DNA from: Sipunculus nudus
Taxonomy: Eukaryota > Annelida > Sipuncula > Golfingiida > Sipunculidae
Assembly: GCA_026874595.1 (NCBI GenBank)
Contig: CM049308.1
Coordinates: 11,313,501 to 11,377,500, forward strand
Direction of reading: 5' to 3'
Length of the DNA: 64,000 nt
This document shows positions 9,558 to 22,937 of this stretch, in pieces (position 1 is the stretch's first letter; every line of letters begins with the position of its first letter). A model generated the notes under the pieces. The model was given only the letters and a program-made list of their open reading frames with translations, had not been told where the DNA came from and made no database searches. Made by a program: the position numbers and the translations under genes.

Positions 9558-10954
9558 GTGAGTTTGTGATCTATATTTGATTTCTTGAAATAATCTTGAC
9601 CTAAACTATTTCTTTTTAGCATTTTCAGATAGTTTTAAAAGTATGACTTTGTTTTTTTAGAGAAGAAATAGACATTTTTGGTATGGATGCCAAAATGATA
9701 GCTGCCATCTTAAAGCAATCCTAAACTTCCCTGCTTAATTTCATCCAGGTGAACTTTTTCCCTGGTTAACTTAACTTAGATAAAATTTGTCAAAACAAGG
9801 TTCTCCATCATATTTTTTAACAATTCCTGCATACAGTAATTAGTGAAAGATTGTCTGCCGTTGAATCAATCTGTTATTCTATAGTCCCTTCCACTCCCCC
9901 TGTCCACCTGAATTTCATGATTAGCAATGTAAGACAAACTTGCCAATCATTATATGCACCAATTGCAGAAAGAGGAAAATGGGTATTTTTTAGCAGCCTA
10001 CCTGCTCATGATATTAATATTATTCACTTTACAGTCTGGCCTGACTCATATATATCCATGGTTCATGGTGTCCACAACAAGTGACCATTGTTTATCCTCC
10101 TTGAATTTGGATATGACGTAACAGTGAAGCACTTGCTTGAGGAGAATACAAGTCTCACTGTCAACAGGGGCCAGCAGTTCTTGATTAATAAGCCCCATGA
10201 ATATTGGTGCCTCTTTTGTGCATAACAACTATTATATACAGAATAGACTAGTTGTAATTTGTATCTAAATTTTTTACAGAAAAATGACATAAGGTAGGCT
10301 ACTTTTTCCAAAATAGTTAGTTACACATTTTCCTCTATCTGTTCAAGGGGCAAAATGTTTGGGTGTTCATTGATTTGCAGAAAAACAGTCAGGAAGGAAA
10401 AACCAGGTGGACAGGGGTGGTGGAACGAACAATAACAGTAATTTATCAGGATAACAGAACCATACCTAAGAATAACATAATACTGGAGCAAACAATTGAA
10501 TTGGCCTAGACATGTTAACTTAAGTGATGTGGTCATGGATACCTTGTGACCGATGTTGATGGGATGTTGGTACCATAAAATATTTTGTCAACTGAAATAC
10601 ATCATTTAAACGGACCTAATCACATGCATCTTGCAAGGTATGTTAAATATACATGAATGCATATTTTCTCCTTATATTGATATGAAATCTGCCAACCATT
10701 CGTTCTAAAACTGTTTGCTCACTTCCCATATACAAGTGGAAGTAAGCCTGCATTGAGTGTGACCAGTGGTGCAAAACATAAACATAGCACACGCCACCTG
10801 CTGGCTGTACCATGCAACTTCACAAGTCAAGATTTTACAAGCTGGTAGCTATTTCTCCAATGTTTCTTCTTTTATGTTTCTTCTTTGTCAGAGAGTTGTC
10901 ATGTATATGCAAGATTGGATCTCTTGTCACACATGCTTAACAGTAGTTCATTTG

Positions 10955-11277
10955 ATAATTGATAAAAAACGAATGATGATTAATTATTAATCTATGATAT
11001 TATGTACCTTCTATATTGCCAGGAAATCTGTTGTATGGAATTATGCCTGAGCTATTGACTATTAAATTCAGTCTAATACTTATTCTTTGCACAAGGAGGT
11101 TAAGTTTTAATGCTGTTCTCTTTTTTGTGCCCTAATTTTTGTGGATAATATGACTTTGTATAAGCATACATAATTGTCTTTGATGGATTATGCAAAAATT
11201 TAGTAGATTTAATATTGATATAATTTATGAAAGAAAATGACCAATCATCAATATAACTGATTATTGTCACACCACTA
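10955..11277. repeat. Family D interspersed repeat, copy 1
   Basis: Shares with 19845-20262 and 50344-50726 the series ATTGAT-AATTATTAATC, TATGTACCTTCT, GGAATTATGCC, AAGTTTTAATGCTG and ATTGATATAAT, and an end rich in CACACC. The other two copies finish in TGCAC(A)CCCCTAG, which fits a hAT-type YARNG terminus in reverse. Non-coding. Confidence 0.6.
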
Positions 11278-12951
11278 CAATAACAGGGACTATGATTACT
11301 CTTAACAGGCACCATGATGAAGCCTGTCATATAAGACTTCTCAAGTTACCTGCAATCAAGTATTGTATGCTATAGCAAAGTACTCACAGTATCAAATACA
11401 CAAAACTGGATTTCTGCATTCTTAGGAATGCAAGCCTCCACCAGGTAAGGGGTCCTTATTGTTGGATGCTCTCTAACCCAATCAGTCCATATTCCCAGTT
11501 CATTTGTGAATGTTCATTGATGATGTTCCTAAATCCGCATCATGTGCTGGATCAACACCAAAATCTATTTATTTCTTCATTGGCCAATTCCCGAATGCCC
11601 TGAAAATTTCATGAAATTTCTGTTCATGATTGCATGAGTTATGTTGTGAATAAACACACAAACAGGGATGAACACATATCCTCATGACTGAGGCAATTAA
11701 AATTTTAATAAGATATTGAATATTTGAAGAACTCTTATGTATGGAGAACAGTTTTTACATACATTAAAAATATATTTATTTACAATTTCCTTGTTATTAA
11801 TTTCTTATTTTATTAGGTGTATAATAACATTTAATTTGTTTGTTAATTTTCATTATGAGAACATTATCAAACAGACCTGTAAGCAAAGTTGTTTACACCT
11901 TTTTTGGTAGAAAAGCAACTGCTTGTAACTTACAAGTAGAAAATGGGGCAGCATGGTTTTAGTTTATAGTCTGCTCAGTAGGTGTCTCCACAAACAGGTT
12001 TATTCACCTGATTTGTACTTACTGACTTGCTGTGGTCAGGTACATGTTTACTTGTGGTAAGAGTTTTTGGAGTAGCCATATATACTAAATATAGGAGCAT
12101 GTCTTGAGGCCTGGCCAACAAATACCACAACAATGTTCATAAGTTATGTGTGTAGCTGAGGTCTTGACATAACAGAGGCCTTAGGGCTGATTTGGCAGCT
12201 GTCACTGTGTTAGTGCATTTGCAGATTAGACAGGGAGAAATTGCCCCCTAGGTGTCTTATTAGCTGGGTTCAGTCAAGGAATTTAAGTCTGCCAGTGATC
12301 ACAACTTAAATCCACAGGGTTCAAAAGCATAAGCTCTCAACATACCAAATACATCGTCTTTTCAGCCACTGACTGATAAATTGTATGTACAGGCCCAGTA
12401 GGACTGAAGCAGATTTGCCTAGATATCATAAGGTTTGATTTCTTCAGTGTTTGTTTTTAGTATGGTTAAACATCAGTAATAAATATCCAGAAAACCACTT
12501 CCTTATCTCTCTTTTATCAGACCGACAGTTGCTCTTTGGAGTAGGGGAGAGTCCAGTTATAATATTTCTCTGTTTACTGCCAGGTGTCTCACCATGTCAC
12601 CATCTCATCAAAATCTAAATTTTCAATAATATTTCACTGCACTGGCGCTACATAGTATTGACAGACAACACACATGATGAACCCAAAACATCATAGTTGC
12701 TTGATCTAACAGCAGGTGTGAGTACAGACTGGTAATTATGCCTACACTTCTGTCAACTTCTTTCACATTCAATGAAGTGGACCATTTTCACAAATGTTCA
12801 TCATCACTTATCAGTAAAACTAGACAGAATTCAGAGACCACAAGCTCAGCAAGGATCCTGATCGAACTTTGCTATGTACAGAGCTACACAAAAAAGGTAT
12901 GGCACATTTCACCAGCTCCATTGTTGGACACAATCAGCTCCTAAGGAAATG

Positions 12952-13200
12952 GGTTTCTGTGGCTCAGGGGTAGAGATCATGTCTCAAAGCCAGGAGATAT
13001 TGAGTTCAAATCCCAGCTGAGGTTGTGAGATTTTTCAAGGGTAGCCCCTACCCAGGGTGAGTGCTCTGCAGATTTTATGGTTTCACTCATAAAACGAGTG
13101 CGCCTTTTGGAGGGTATGCCCTTGAAAGGTGAGGATTAAACACCAAGGGCCCACAGGTGCAGTAGTCACCAGGTCTGGTTAACACCAGGATATAAAAATG
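12952..13200 (+). mobile_element. Candidate tRNA-derived SINE
   Basis: TGGCTCAGGGG at 12960-12970 fits the polymerase III A box TRGYNNARNNG, and GTTCAAATC at 13004-13012 fits the B box GWTCRANNC. Their 44-base spacing is normal for a tRNA-like head. A non-tRNA body follows, with TCACTCATAAAACGAGTGCG and GGTGAGGATTAAACACCAAG. No clean cloverleaf can be drawn, so this is a SINE head rather than a functional tRNA. No poly-A tail or target duplication was recognised. Confidence 0.55.
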
Positions 13201-13932
13201 AGAGGAAGCATGTGCTGCTCCCCTATGACATAGTCCAAAACTGGAATGGAATTCTGCAGATGTACATATACTTAGTTAAGCTATATAACAAAAAGAGGCA
13301 GTTACCTCCAAAGAGGTGGTTACATCCAAACAAAAAAATATTTTTAAAAAGCTCTAGAGCAAATGCATCATCTAATACCAGTAAATGGCCATAGCCCTTG
13401 GTGAGGATAAAGAAATTGCCATATCTCTCAATGGTAAAGACTCCTTAAAATAAAAACATTACGGTGATCCTGATTACCTCCTAGAATCCTAACCCTAACC
13501 TTCAGAGAGACTGCTAAACATTTAGATTATACTAAAGACTGTATAGAAACTATATGAAAACAGAGCTGAAGTCTCACTTGCCAGATATTGTCAGTTATAT
13601 TAGAACTGTAAATTACCTCTCAGCAGACATATAACCCTGTCTGAGAGTAAAGGCACCAGATGCAGCAGGATAAGTGAATTAACTGAGATATACTTATATA
13701 TATATATCTCCTTCTTCTGTGAGCATACCCTGATAAATATATTGTGAGCCTGCCCCCTCCCTCTCTCATATGGTACGTATGTTATTACACCCTGACTTGC
13801 AGCATTGTCTGGGTGCTCCATTAATTTTCATCTTCTGACATAGATATCATCAGGATCCTCTGTCTCTCATTTGGTATATCCCTGACGTACAACCTTGTCT
13901 GGGTGCTTCATTAATGTGTTAGTGCTGTCCTT

Positions 13933-13949
13933 GGGGGGGGGGGGGGGGG
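13933..13949. repeat. Poly-G run (17)
   Basis: Seventeen consecutive G. Comparable runs: G at 2283-2299, C at 28363-28385 (23), C at 60616-60631 and G at 62314-62325. They are prone to length error and to G-quadruplex formation. Confidence 0.9.
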
Positions 13950-14090
13950 ATGTGTAAAATGTTCTTGACCTGGCAGTGAATCCCGCTACATGGTACTAGT
14001 AATCCATCACTTTAGTAGAGCTGTTCTGAAAGTTTGTTCAGTGTACCGCCCCCTTTGCTGCCACATAACATATCATGAAAATCAATTGTT

Positions 14091-14515
14091 ATTCCTTTTT
14101 TTACATGCTTGTCTATGATAGGATGTATTTTGGTTTACCCACGGTCCATCTGTGTTACCGTTCATCTGTTAACTTTTAGGGTTGGCGCGATAACTTACTT
14201 TGATTGGTTTTTCACAAAACTCACCATAACTACTTACCAATAGATTATTGCCTGAGTTTAATTGTGAGCAAAATCCACACATTTTTAATAAGGTCAGAGG
14301 TCACTAGGCTACTTTGCGGAGTCGCTACGATCACTTAATAGGAATTTGGTGTATTTGATCAAAGTCAACAGAAATGTTAATCGATATTATATCTCACTTA
14401 AGTTTTATTTCAAGTAAAATCTTTAAATATTTAATGAGGTCTAAGGTCACCAAACTGTGATGATTTACCAAAAATCTTGTGGATATTCATGAAACTCATT
14501 ATGCCAGTCATGCCA
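14091..14515 (+). repeat. Family B repeat, copy in MGME1 intron 3
   Basis: Starts TTTTTTACATGC with a GTCTATGATAGGATG segment, then GTTAACTTTTAGGGTTGG, ACTCACCATAACTACTTACC and the exact AGGTCAGAGGTCA at 14291-14303, followed by the block ending ATGAAACTCAT. Colinear with the copies at 1-1054 and 8728-9015. It lacks the 3' hairpin end. Confidence 0.65.
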
Positions 14516-14961
14516 ACGGTAGCCTCCAAGGTTAAACAAAAGAAAAACCCGAGGCTGATTATCCATGATTTACAAGCAATACCAAGACACAAATAACTAA
14601 TTATATCCATATTTGTATTCCTTGTGTTTTTGCTATCTATATTAGCACATGTTTGCAGTAATCAAATCTGGTTTTGATCACAAATATGTTTTGGATTCCT
14701 GTGTTTTTGTTGTTGTGTTTTATGATACCTCCTGCCTCTCAGGCATTTTTATTAATTTATTGCCAAATACGCCAGTGGAATGTGAAAAACAGCAGTTGTA
14801 TGTTATTTTTATCATGGCCCCTTTTTTTTCTTAAACCTCTATAAAAATACTCGATTCAAGTACTGGTGAACTATAAAAAATAATCCATAAAGACATCTGC
14901 CACTGATTATGTCCCCTTTATGCCTCAGATGACCTATATTTTATCATATGTACTCCTTAGA

Positions 14962-17592
14962 TTTTTAGCTCAGCTGACTATAAGTCATCTGAGCTATATA
15001 GTCGTGGTCCATTGTCCGTCGTCTGTCCGTCCGTCCGTCAGTCCGTAGATGTGGCACGTTTTGAAACCGTAAGACCTAGGAATCCAAAATTCGGCATAAT
15101 GTTAGATGTCCCCAAGATCTCCTACCAAGCCAAAAACTGGGTCTTTGCGACTTCGTTCCTTTGAGAAATTAAGGAAAAACCTCAATTTTTTATTAAAAAC
15201 CTATTTTCACATTTCAGGACTGCCTTATATCAAAACGACTCATCTGTTTTTCCTCATATTTTCCATAAATATTCCTCTATATAGTTCCTATGTACATGTC
15301 AGAAATTATGTCTGTATTATATAATTTAAAAAAAGTTATGGGCCCAAACATAATGCATTATGTAAAAAATCAGGAAAGATATTTGATCACTTAACACAAA
15401 ACATGTTAAAGCTATGGACTTTTTTTCCAGAAATATAATTTTAATTAATCAAAATTAAATTGTATACCCAAAATTAGATCAAAATCTTTTAAATTTTTTA
15501 AAATATTAACAAAAATAAAAAATTGGTACCTCAAATTTAGCCCAACTTTGACCATGGCACTTTTCTTTCCTGTAAGTACTGTGGATTTAATTTTCACAGC
15601 ATGTTTTTGTTAGCATTTTGTCTGTTAACACCAAAAATTTGAAACCAGTTGATCAAAAACTGTAGATTTTATTCAAGTTTTCAAACACCATGTAACAAAT
15701 TGTTTACATCAAGCTAGTGTTATGCAGTTTGCAAGAGCTCAGCTCCCCAGCTTCAGCTCTCAGTTCCTAATATTTGGCATACAATTAGATGTCTCCAAAA
15801 TCCCCTACCATGCCAAGAATTTGGTCACTAGGACTTAATACCTTCGAGATATTAATGAAAAACTTCATTTTTCTATTAAAAGCCCATTGTTACACTTCAA
15901 GACTGCCTAATATCAAAACAACTGATCTGACTTTAATCATATATAATATACATATTTTTCTATACATTCTCTATGCACATGCCAGAAATGATGTCAGTAT
16001 TGCGTAATTGTTTTAAGTTATGGGCCCAAACATAATGCACTTTGTAAAAAATCAATAAATATATTTACTCCCTTAACAAGAAGATTGCTGAAGCTAGAGA
16101 TTTTTTTGTCAGGGATGTAACATTATTTAATCAAGATTCAATTGAATACCCCAAATTAGTTCTGAATTTATCTAATTTTATAAGTTATTATTATAAATAT
16201 AAAATTAGTACCTTAAATTTTGCTCAACTTTGACCATGGCACGTTTGTTTCCTGTGAGAACTGTTGTTATAATTTTCATGTCATGCACACATAAGGATTT
16301 CAGCTTTATAGTTTAGAAAGCTGAAAGAAATTGGCCAAAAATTGTAGCTTTTGTTAATGTTTCTATGAGACCATGTCAGACCTTGGCCCTCTCCAGCCCC
16401 TCTTGAGTCACCTGTATGTTGACCTTGTTGAACTTTCAGCAAATTATGCATGCTTGGGGCGAGGCATACACTGGGGCAGCCAGGCAGCTTATGGCCAGCC
16501 ACAGTTGATCCAGGTGTCCAACCCAACTCATCTAGTAGTTTTAACCAACAACATAACAATAAACAATAAATAAATAAATTTTTATTGGTTTTTAATAACA
16601 AATTAAAGAAAAATAGAAAAGGAATTTGTTAGTTTATAATAACAGGAAATTAACTTGCAGTTACTGATGATATAAGAATCTTGTATCAATGGATAGAATG
16701 TCGTGTATTCCAAATAACACCATGCAGTCACCTATGGTATTTTTCAGTTCAATTTTAATGATAAAAAAGTAAATCATATTATTCATTACTAATGATTGGG
16801 GATCATATGAAGGAAATTAATGATAGACAAAGATGCAGTTGATAATATTAATCTAGATTCCTACTGTGTCTAGTGTGTACATTGATGTGAAATTAGTCCA
16901 AAATGAATATATTACATTTTTTTTTAAATATAAATAAAAGCAATAAAACCAGGTACTTATGATCATTATTTAAATGTGTTAATTTTGTATATTCTGGATT
17001 CGCAACATCATTGTTTGGTGAAAACTGAATAAATACCAGACATGGTGCGAATAATTTGCAATTGTATTTAAATACGAATATGAATATGTACTCCATTATA
17101 AAATTTCTTGCATAAAGAATGGGAATTCAGGTAAAAATGAAAGTAAATGAATACCAGTGCAAATACTTTCAAAATGTATTCATGAATGCATTCATGAATA
17201 TATTCCTTAATATTATTTTAATAATCATTTCAGTTATATTTCATTTTAAAAAATCATAAGATTCTCTTATTATTTTTAATAAAAATTATATTTGGGACAA
17301 TATTTGTAATTTTTTTAATAAATAGTTAAACTCTTATATTATATGTTCTGCTTATAAGTTATATGGCCAAGTCAAAATCTGTGTGACAATAGTACTCCAT
17401 TTGTTAATAAAATAAATGAAATCAATCCTCTTCCCTGTCTCCAAAGATACTATCAATATCATACATAAGCTAAACAACAACTCATAATACAGCTTATATT
17501 TATTACCATACAAAACCAGCATGTGAATCATATCTAAATCATATTTTTTATCATATATAACAGCTGAGCTCCGTGACACATAGGTACCTTGT
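14962..17592 (+). mobile_element. Family C hairpin-ended repeat, copy 1 (longest)
   Basis: Starts TTTTT then a near-perfect 29-base palindrome at 14967-14995 (AGCTCAG-TGACT-ATA-AGTCA-CTGAGCT), a short GTCCGTCC microsatellite (about 15016-15048) and two diverged internal units 683 bp apart (about 15080-15565 and 15763-16255). It ends CAGCTGAGC...CACATAGGTACCTTGTT, where AGCTGAGCT inverts the 5' AGCTCAGCT. Copies at 47329-49492 and 62401-64000. Compared with copy 2 it has about 480 extra bp before the 3' end. No transposase. Structure recalls Helentron-associated or pearl/CvA-type elements of molluscs (inference). Confidence 0.75.
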
Positions 17593-17684
17593 TCCTTCTT
17601 TAACTATTACCTTATTATTTCTGTTACAATATTACATATGATCTTGCTTTCTTTGCTTTAATTCTCTTTATTTAATTTACTACC

Positions 17685-17760
17685 TCTGCCAAGGAGGGTG
17701 TGTTGTCACCTGTGTTTGTGTTTTCCCAGGGCTGGTCTAAAATTGTGAAACAACTCCTCT
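17685..17760 (+). repeat. Short repeat fragment (family E)
   Basis: TCTGCCAAGGAGGGTGTGTT with a following ACCTGTGTTTGTGTTTT resembles the segments at 20645-20830 and 24125-24215, a common animal repeat with the theme CAAGGAGGTTATGTT then TTTGTTTGT. Confidence 0.45.
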
Positions 17761-19844
17761 TGGTTAAGGTTGATAAAAAAGTACAAATATTGTATTGACT
17801 TATATTTGTTCAAGTTATTATTCATATTGAAGGCATGGTTGATTTTAATCTAGCTCGCTTGTTTGATTTCATTCAGAAATACCCAAAGATTGTTAAACCT
17901 GGCCAGTCAGAGGTTACAGAGGGTATCACTTATCACTGTTCTGATTTAATGTCCGTGGTGAGCACTCCTCCCATGAACTCCCCCTGCATCATGTTTCAGG
18001 CTAAGGGTTCTTTAATTTAATGCATACTTTTTCACTAATACAAGATTGAATATGGTTTTTGAATAGAACATGTTATGTTTTGTTGACATGGTTTACACAC
18101 AATTACACACTATTTCTTTTTAATAGAGCTGCAATTTAATCATCAAACTTTTGTTAATGCGCTCATTTGTGGGCTACAAATTACACCTAATATTGATGGA
18201 ACAGATGTCACAATGTCAATGTTAGGTACCTGTTAAAATTATATATAATTGCATGATTGGTCAGCTTTACATCTTTTGATGACAGGATCGCAAGTTTTTC
18301 TTCTTGTTTATGTGTGTGATCATGTGAAGGTCAAACTCATTCTGAAATGTTTATAACAGACAGTTCATGTACCAAGAAGTTCAAGGACATCCCAAGGATA
18401 TCTCACATTATGAGTTAGCAAGGTCCATACCCTGGGGGTTAATGTGCCAGGTCTAATTTTGATACATTTTACCCATAATGGACTACATCTGTAGCTATCC
18501 TTGATCTGGGTTATAACAGTCTGCATACTTTTTAAATATTTGTTAGGTTGTTCTGTCAAAAGGCTGCATGGGAAAGGACATATCTTGTGTGGGAAACTTT
18601 AATCAAAAGAATCATTGGACTCAGTATTTAAATATCACCATAATGCAAATGTTAAAATTATATGGGCATAGGAGAAAAAAAAACAGTCTGGTTTGAATAT
18701 GTCAAAGTTCTGTGGGAATAGATGGAAAAGTTTATCAGTTTATTTTTGTATTTAGTCATTTATATTTCTTGATATCAACTATTTTTGAAGGAGAAACAAG
18801 CATCCAATTTACAGTATTTACAGTATTAAACTTTGGTTCTGGTTATTGATAATCTTCATCGTAAAAAACTTCATATGATAAAAAAATTAATAATTGAATA
18901 TTTGTTTTTTTTTTTCACTTTTGTTTGATAACATTTAATTTGCATGTAAGATAAGGAGAGTCAGGAAGCAACTGTTATGATTTTAAAATATAATTAAACA
19001 AATATTTACCAAAAAATGTTTATTAATATTTTGACAAATAAGTCAGTTGAGTTGTAGTCAAGTAATGGTGATAGTTTTGAAGCAGTCATCATCCTGTTTT
19101 GTATGTTTTCTGACATTACTGAACTTAAACAGGATATGAGATGTGCTAATGCAGTAAAGCATACTCCAAGCACGGAATATGTCAACATAATCCAAGAGCC
19201 TGTTATATTGTTCAGCTGTTTGACTGACCAAATGTAAACTTCCTGTGCAGGTGAAAAAGTGATATGAGCCTTTTCATGTCAGGCTGTGTAGACACAGTAC
19301 TGACCGGTAGAGTTAAGTGTGTCCTCAGCCAACCTTGAGGTCTGCGGAGCATTGTTTGACGCAAGGATCACACAGGTATTACCTGAAGTACCTGGATCTA
19401 TTATGTGTCAGACTCGTCACCGACATTGTCACGTGTCACACCCTCATTGTCATTTCAGCGTTATTGCCAAACATGCTGCCTTTCTGGCATTCACCTTAAG
19501 GTCATGGGCCCTGGGGAACTCAGAGCTATTTTCTTATTGTGAAATGCACAAACAGTTTACCTCTGTTTGCCTGGCCACTTTGGATTGGCTCTCATCAGGT
19601 TGGCATAATGCCATTGTTGTCAAACAAGTCATGTCAATTTCACATTCCATGCAAACGTCAGTTTCTTTTGTAAGCCTTTGTAGGTAATAGTCTGTTAGTT
19701 TCTCATTGTTCAGTTCGGATTGCTTATATAACCTTTGGAGTTTTTACCAAAGTTCCTTGCATTTGTTCCTTACTTTCCATTCAAGGTCAGACTCCCTCGT
19801 GTCAAGGTCTCGGTGTGTGGATAATAGTAGTAGGAATCAGTTGT

Positions 19845-20262
19845 ATGATCATAATAATTGATAGAAAGATAAAAAATTACAGATGATCGATTATTAATCA
19901 GTAATTTTACATACTATCTATTTTACTGTGACATATGATGTATAGAATTCTAACTAAAATATGTACTTATGTGTATATATATACTAAAACATCATGCTGA
20001 ATTATCAAGATAATGGCCTGGTTAAAAAACTTTTAGACACTTATTTGTTACACAAGATTAAGTTTTCATGCTGTTGGCTGTTTTGTGCCCCGTCATTCTT
20101 ATATCTCTGACAAAATAAAAATATTTTATCAGCATAATATGACTTCTTTGGATGTGTTTATATAATTGTTTGTGGTCAATTATACAAAATGTAATTTAAT
20201 TAATAAATTATGTAAGAAAACGACCAAGCATCAATATAATTGATCAATTTGCACACCCCTAG
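19845..20262. repeat. Family D interspersed repeat, copy 2
   Basis: Colinear with 50344-50726: GATTATTAATCAG, CTGTGACATATGATG, AGAATTCTAACTAAAATAT, CATGCTGAATTATCAAG, then ATATAATTGATCAATTTGCACACCCCTAG at the end (given in parts, with small gaps). Non-coding. Confidence 0.65.
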
Positions 20263-20644
20263 TGAATAAGCATGGAAACTTGAATGTATTTTTTGCGATG
20301 ATACGCTGTGATAGGAAGCAAATAATCTGTTCATTTTATTGAGATAATAATGTTTTCCATTACATTTTAAATTTTTTGGCACTGTAATTTGTATGCAGTT
20401 TAATCAAGTTCAGCCAGTGTCTCACACCCATAAATTTGTACTATTGTTGAACCTTTTTGTATGTTCAGCATGTATGATAATACATCCTCTAGACTTGATA
20501 AAATCTTTAACTAAAATTATCTTTTAGGAGCAATGATATAGGACATAGGTCTACCTGGTATTAATTCAACTGTTTTTTCTTATTGGTCACATTTCTGTAG
20601 TTTGCGCCACATATTGAATGATAATGCTTCATGGGAAGAATTAA

Positions 20645-20830
20645 TATGTCCTTCACCAAGGAGGTTATGTTCCCCCATGTCTTTCTGTTGGTGAGTTTGT
20701 CTGTAAGCAGGATTACACAAAATCACTGAAAATATTTCCATTAATCTCTGTTGGGATTGGACATGGCCCAAGGAAGGTAGTATTTTGTGTAGCTCAATTT
20801 GGATCAATTGTCATGGTGGAGGTCAGGGCT
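20645..20830 (+). repeat. Family E interspersed repeat
   Basis: ACCAAGGAGGTTATGTTCC, GTTTGTCTGTAAGCAGGAT, TACACAAAATCACTGAAAAT and GGACATGGCCCAAGGAAGG in order: the usual layout of this widespread repeat. No coding potential. Confidence 0.55.
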
Positions 20831-22114
20831 CTACTTAGTGCCATTCCACTGTTATAGAAATATGAGAAGAATTATATTTTATTATTTTGCTTCTTTATTT
20901 CAGGTTATATGTCAGTTCTGTTAAGAATATTGATGGGCTGATGATCGGTTATAATCATTGATTGGTCGGGTTAGTTCAAAGGATCTGATGATCAATCTTA
21001 CATTGCCATAATGGATTACAAAGTGTTGTACATTGCTCAGTCTCTGTGATGAGGAAATGTGTGCTATGAGGCTCTATCTGTTTAAATTTAATGTATGCTA
21101 ATGTATGCAAAACAAGAAGTAACTTGGAACCTTGTCCATGCTGAACTCATCCTGTTGCGTCATACATGGGCATGTTGATAATATTTGTGAGGTTATGGAG
21201 GTTTCTGGTCTAGCCACATCTTCAAAGAAACTTGTTATCATAGGCTAATTGTCTCTGATTCAGTATAAACATGTTGTGTACTGTGGAACCTGTGTTTGAT
21301 TTTCGTCACATTTTACAGGTTTCTGACGCACCTTACCACCGGTTAGTCACCTTTTCTGATTTCTGTGTTTCCAGCTGTTTCTGGTCTGATCGAGTACCAG
21401 TAACCAAGTACACAAAGAAAAAGTCATGTTTTCTATTAGATATGTTAAACTTGTGTTGTTTTGCCAGAGAAGCAAAAAGCACTGCCAGGGTGACCTTACC
21501 ATTACTTCAAGATAAATCTTTAAATGTATGATGTTTATACAGAGAAACTGCAAGACATGGTCTCACTTAGTTCATCCATCTGCAGTTGGTTAAGCAGTCC
21601 CCTTTTTTGATTGGACTTCACTGTGACAGTGTAAACATTACCTTTAGAAATTTGCCTGAAAAGGTACACTTTAACAAGGCATGAGTTTCCAGGTTTCACT
21701 TGCTCACCATTAAATTTTCAGGCCAATCTTTTTTTGGGCTTCATGTTGGGCAGTTAAGGATAGTTCAAAATCAATCATTTGGTTTATCTGTTTATAAAAT
21801 TGCAAATAGATGAAAACTTGCATGGCAGTGTCAGTCTGAATACTTATTGAAACAACAGTAAGTTCATGAAGTCCAAGACAACTATTACACTGTCTAGAAC
21901 ACTTCACCTTCTTATTTTCACATAGGTACTTAGTATATCATTTAATAATAATGTGCCAAATATGGTGACTGCTGAATATGGTTTTTTTTTTTTTAATTTT
22001 TTTTATCTGTTCCTTTTCTTCATTGATAAATATTTTTGTAAATGAGTGAAATATGAAGTGTTCCTGAGTTGTACCTTCAGAAATATATTGAACCAAGATG
22101 CACATTTGTTTACA

Positions 22115-22560
22115 CTTTTAGCGAACCTGTGAGCTTATACAATGGTGCAGCATCGTCCGTTGTGCGGTGTGCGTCATGCGACCTCTGTACGTTAACCATA
22201 GCTATCTCAAAAACGGCAGGAGCTACCATCACAAAATTTTTGGCAAATAAACAGTCACTGAAAAACTCTATCGGATTTTGTTTATTTTTTTTCTAACTGC
22301 ATTTTCTGAGATTTTATAGGGAAAAAGCTTTAAAATCTTCTTCTCTGAAATTGTCCAGCCAAGTTGTCCAGTATTTCACAGAAATGATCCCTGGAACAAT
22401 CTTTCTGAAGTTTGTTCGAATGGTTCCAGTTCGGAGATTGTGGTCAAGATACAGGAAGTTGAACTTAGTCATCTGTCCAAAAAAGCGCACTTAAATTAAA
22501 ATTTCAGAAACGGCTAGAGCTATCATCACCAAATTTTATGCCAATGTTTGTCACATATGT
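22115..22560 (+). repeat. Interspersed repeat with internal duplication
   Basis: Starts CTTTTAGCGAACCTGTGAGC and a CATCGTCCGTTGTGCGG segment. It contains two diverged copies of AAAACGGCAGGAGCTACCAT / GAAACGGCTAGAGCTATCAT about 300 bp apart. Similar in layout to family C (gene-poor, CCGT-rich start, duplicated interior), suggesting the same general class. Confidence 0.5.
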
Positions 22561-22937
22561 CATATCTGAAATTGAGGTTTCGCTTATTTCTTGGCTTACT
22601 GGATGGCTGACGTTCATCTGTCCCAGTAATCCTCCCTGGCAAAAAGAACACATCCAAAATATCCTGAATGATACATTCTAGTTTAAAAATTTCCAAGTCT
22701 GAAACTTGCAGGTCCGAAATGTCCATTTTGCTGAAAACATAATGACTAAGGTAGATATGCAGGACTTAAAAAGGATCAATGTTAAATTTTAAAAATAAAC
22801 CTCCATTCATACTCCCAAACTTTGCACAAGTTTGCATTAGGCCTGTAGGCCTAGTTATTATTTTTAGTTGTTTTCTTGCTGTTTGCTTGAAATATTATAT
22901 TTTTTACATAAAATACAGTGGCAGCACTGCAGTTTAT

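Noticed and set aside
12952-13025. tRNA gene
   Set aside because: A and B boxes are good but no acceptor or anticodon stems of normal geometry can be drawn; a SINE head fits better.
13484-13500. Telomere-like CCTAACCCTAACC
   Set aside because: Only two units; chance in this composition.
17177-17200. 24-base perfect palindrome built from ATTCATGAAT and GC
   Set aside because: Made of ATTCAT motifs abundant in this AT-rich part of family C copy 1; probably compositional.
19319-19687. 122-codon plus-strand open frame
   Set aside because: No family resemblance, no flanking exons; overlaps another open frame in a second register.
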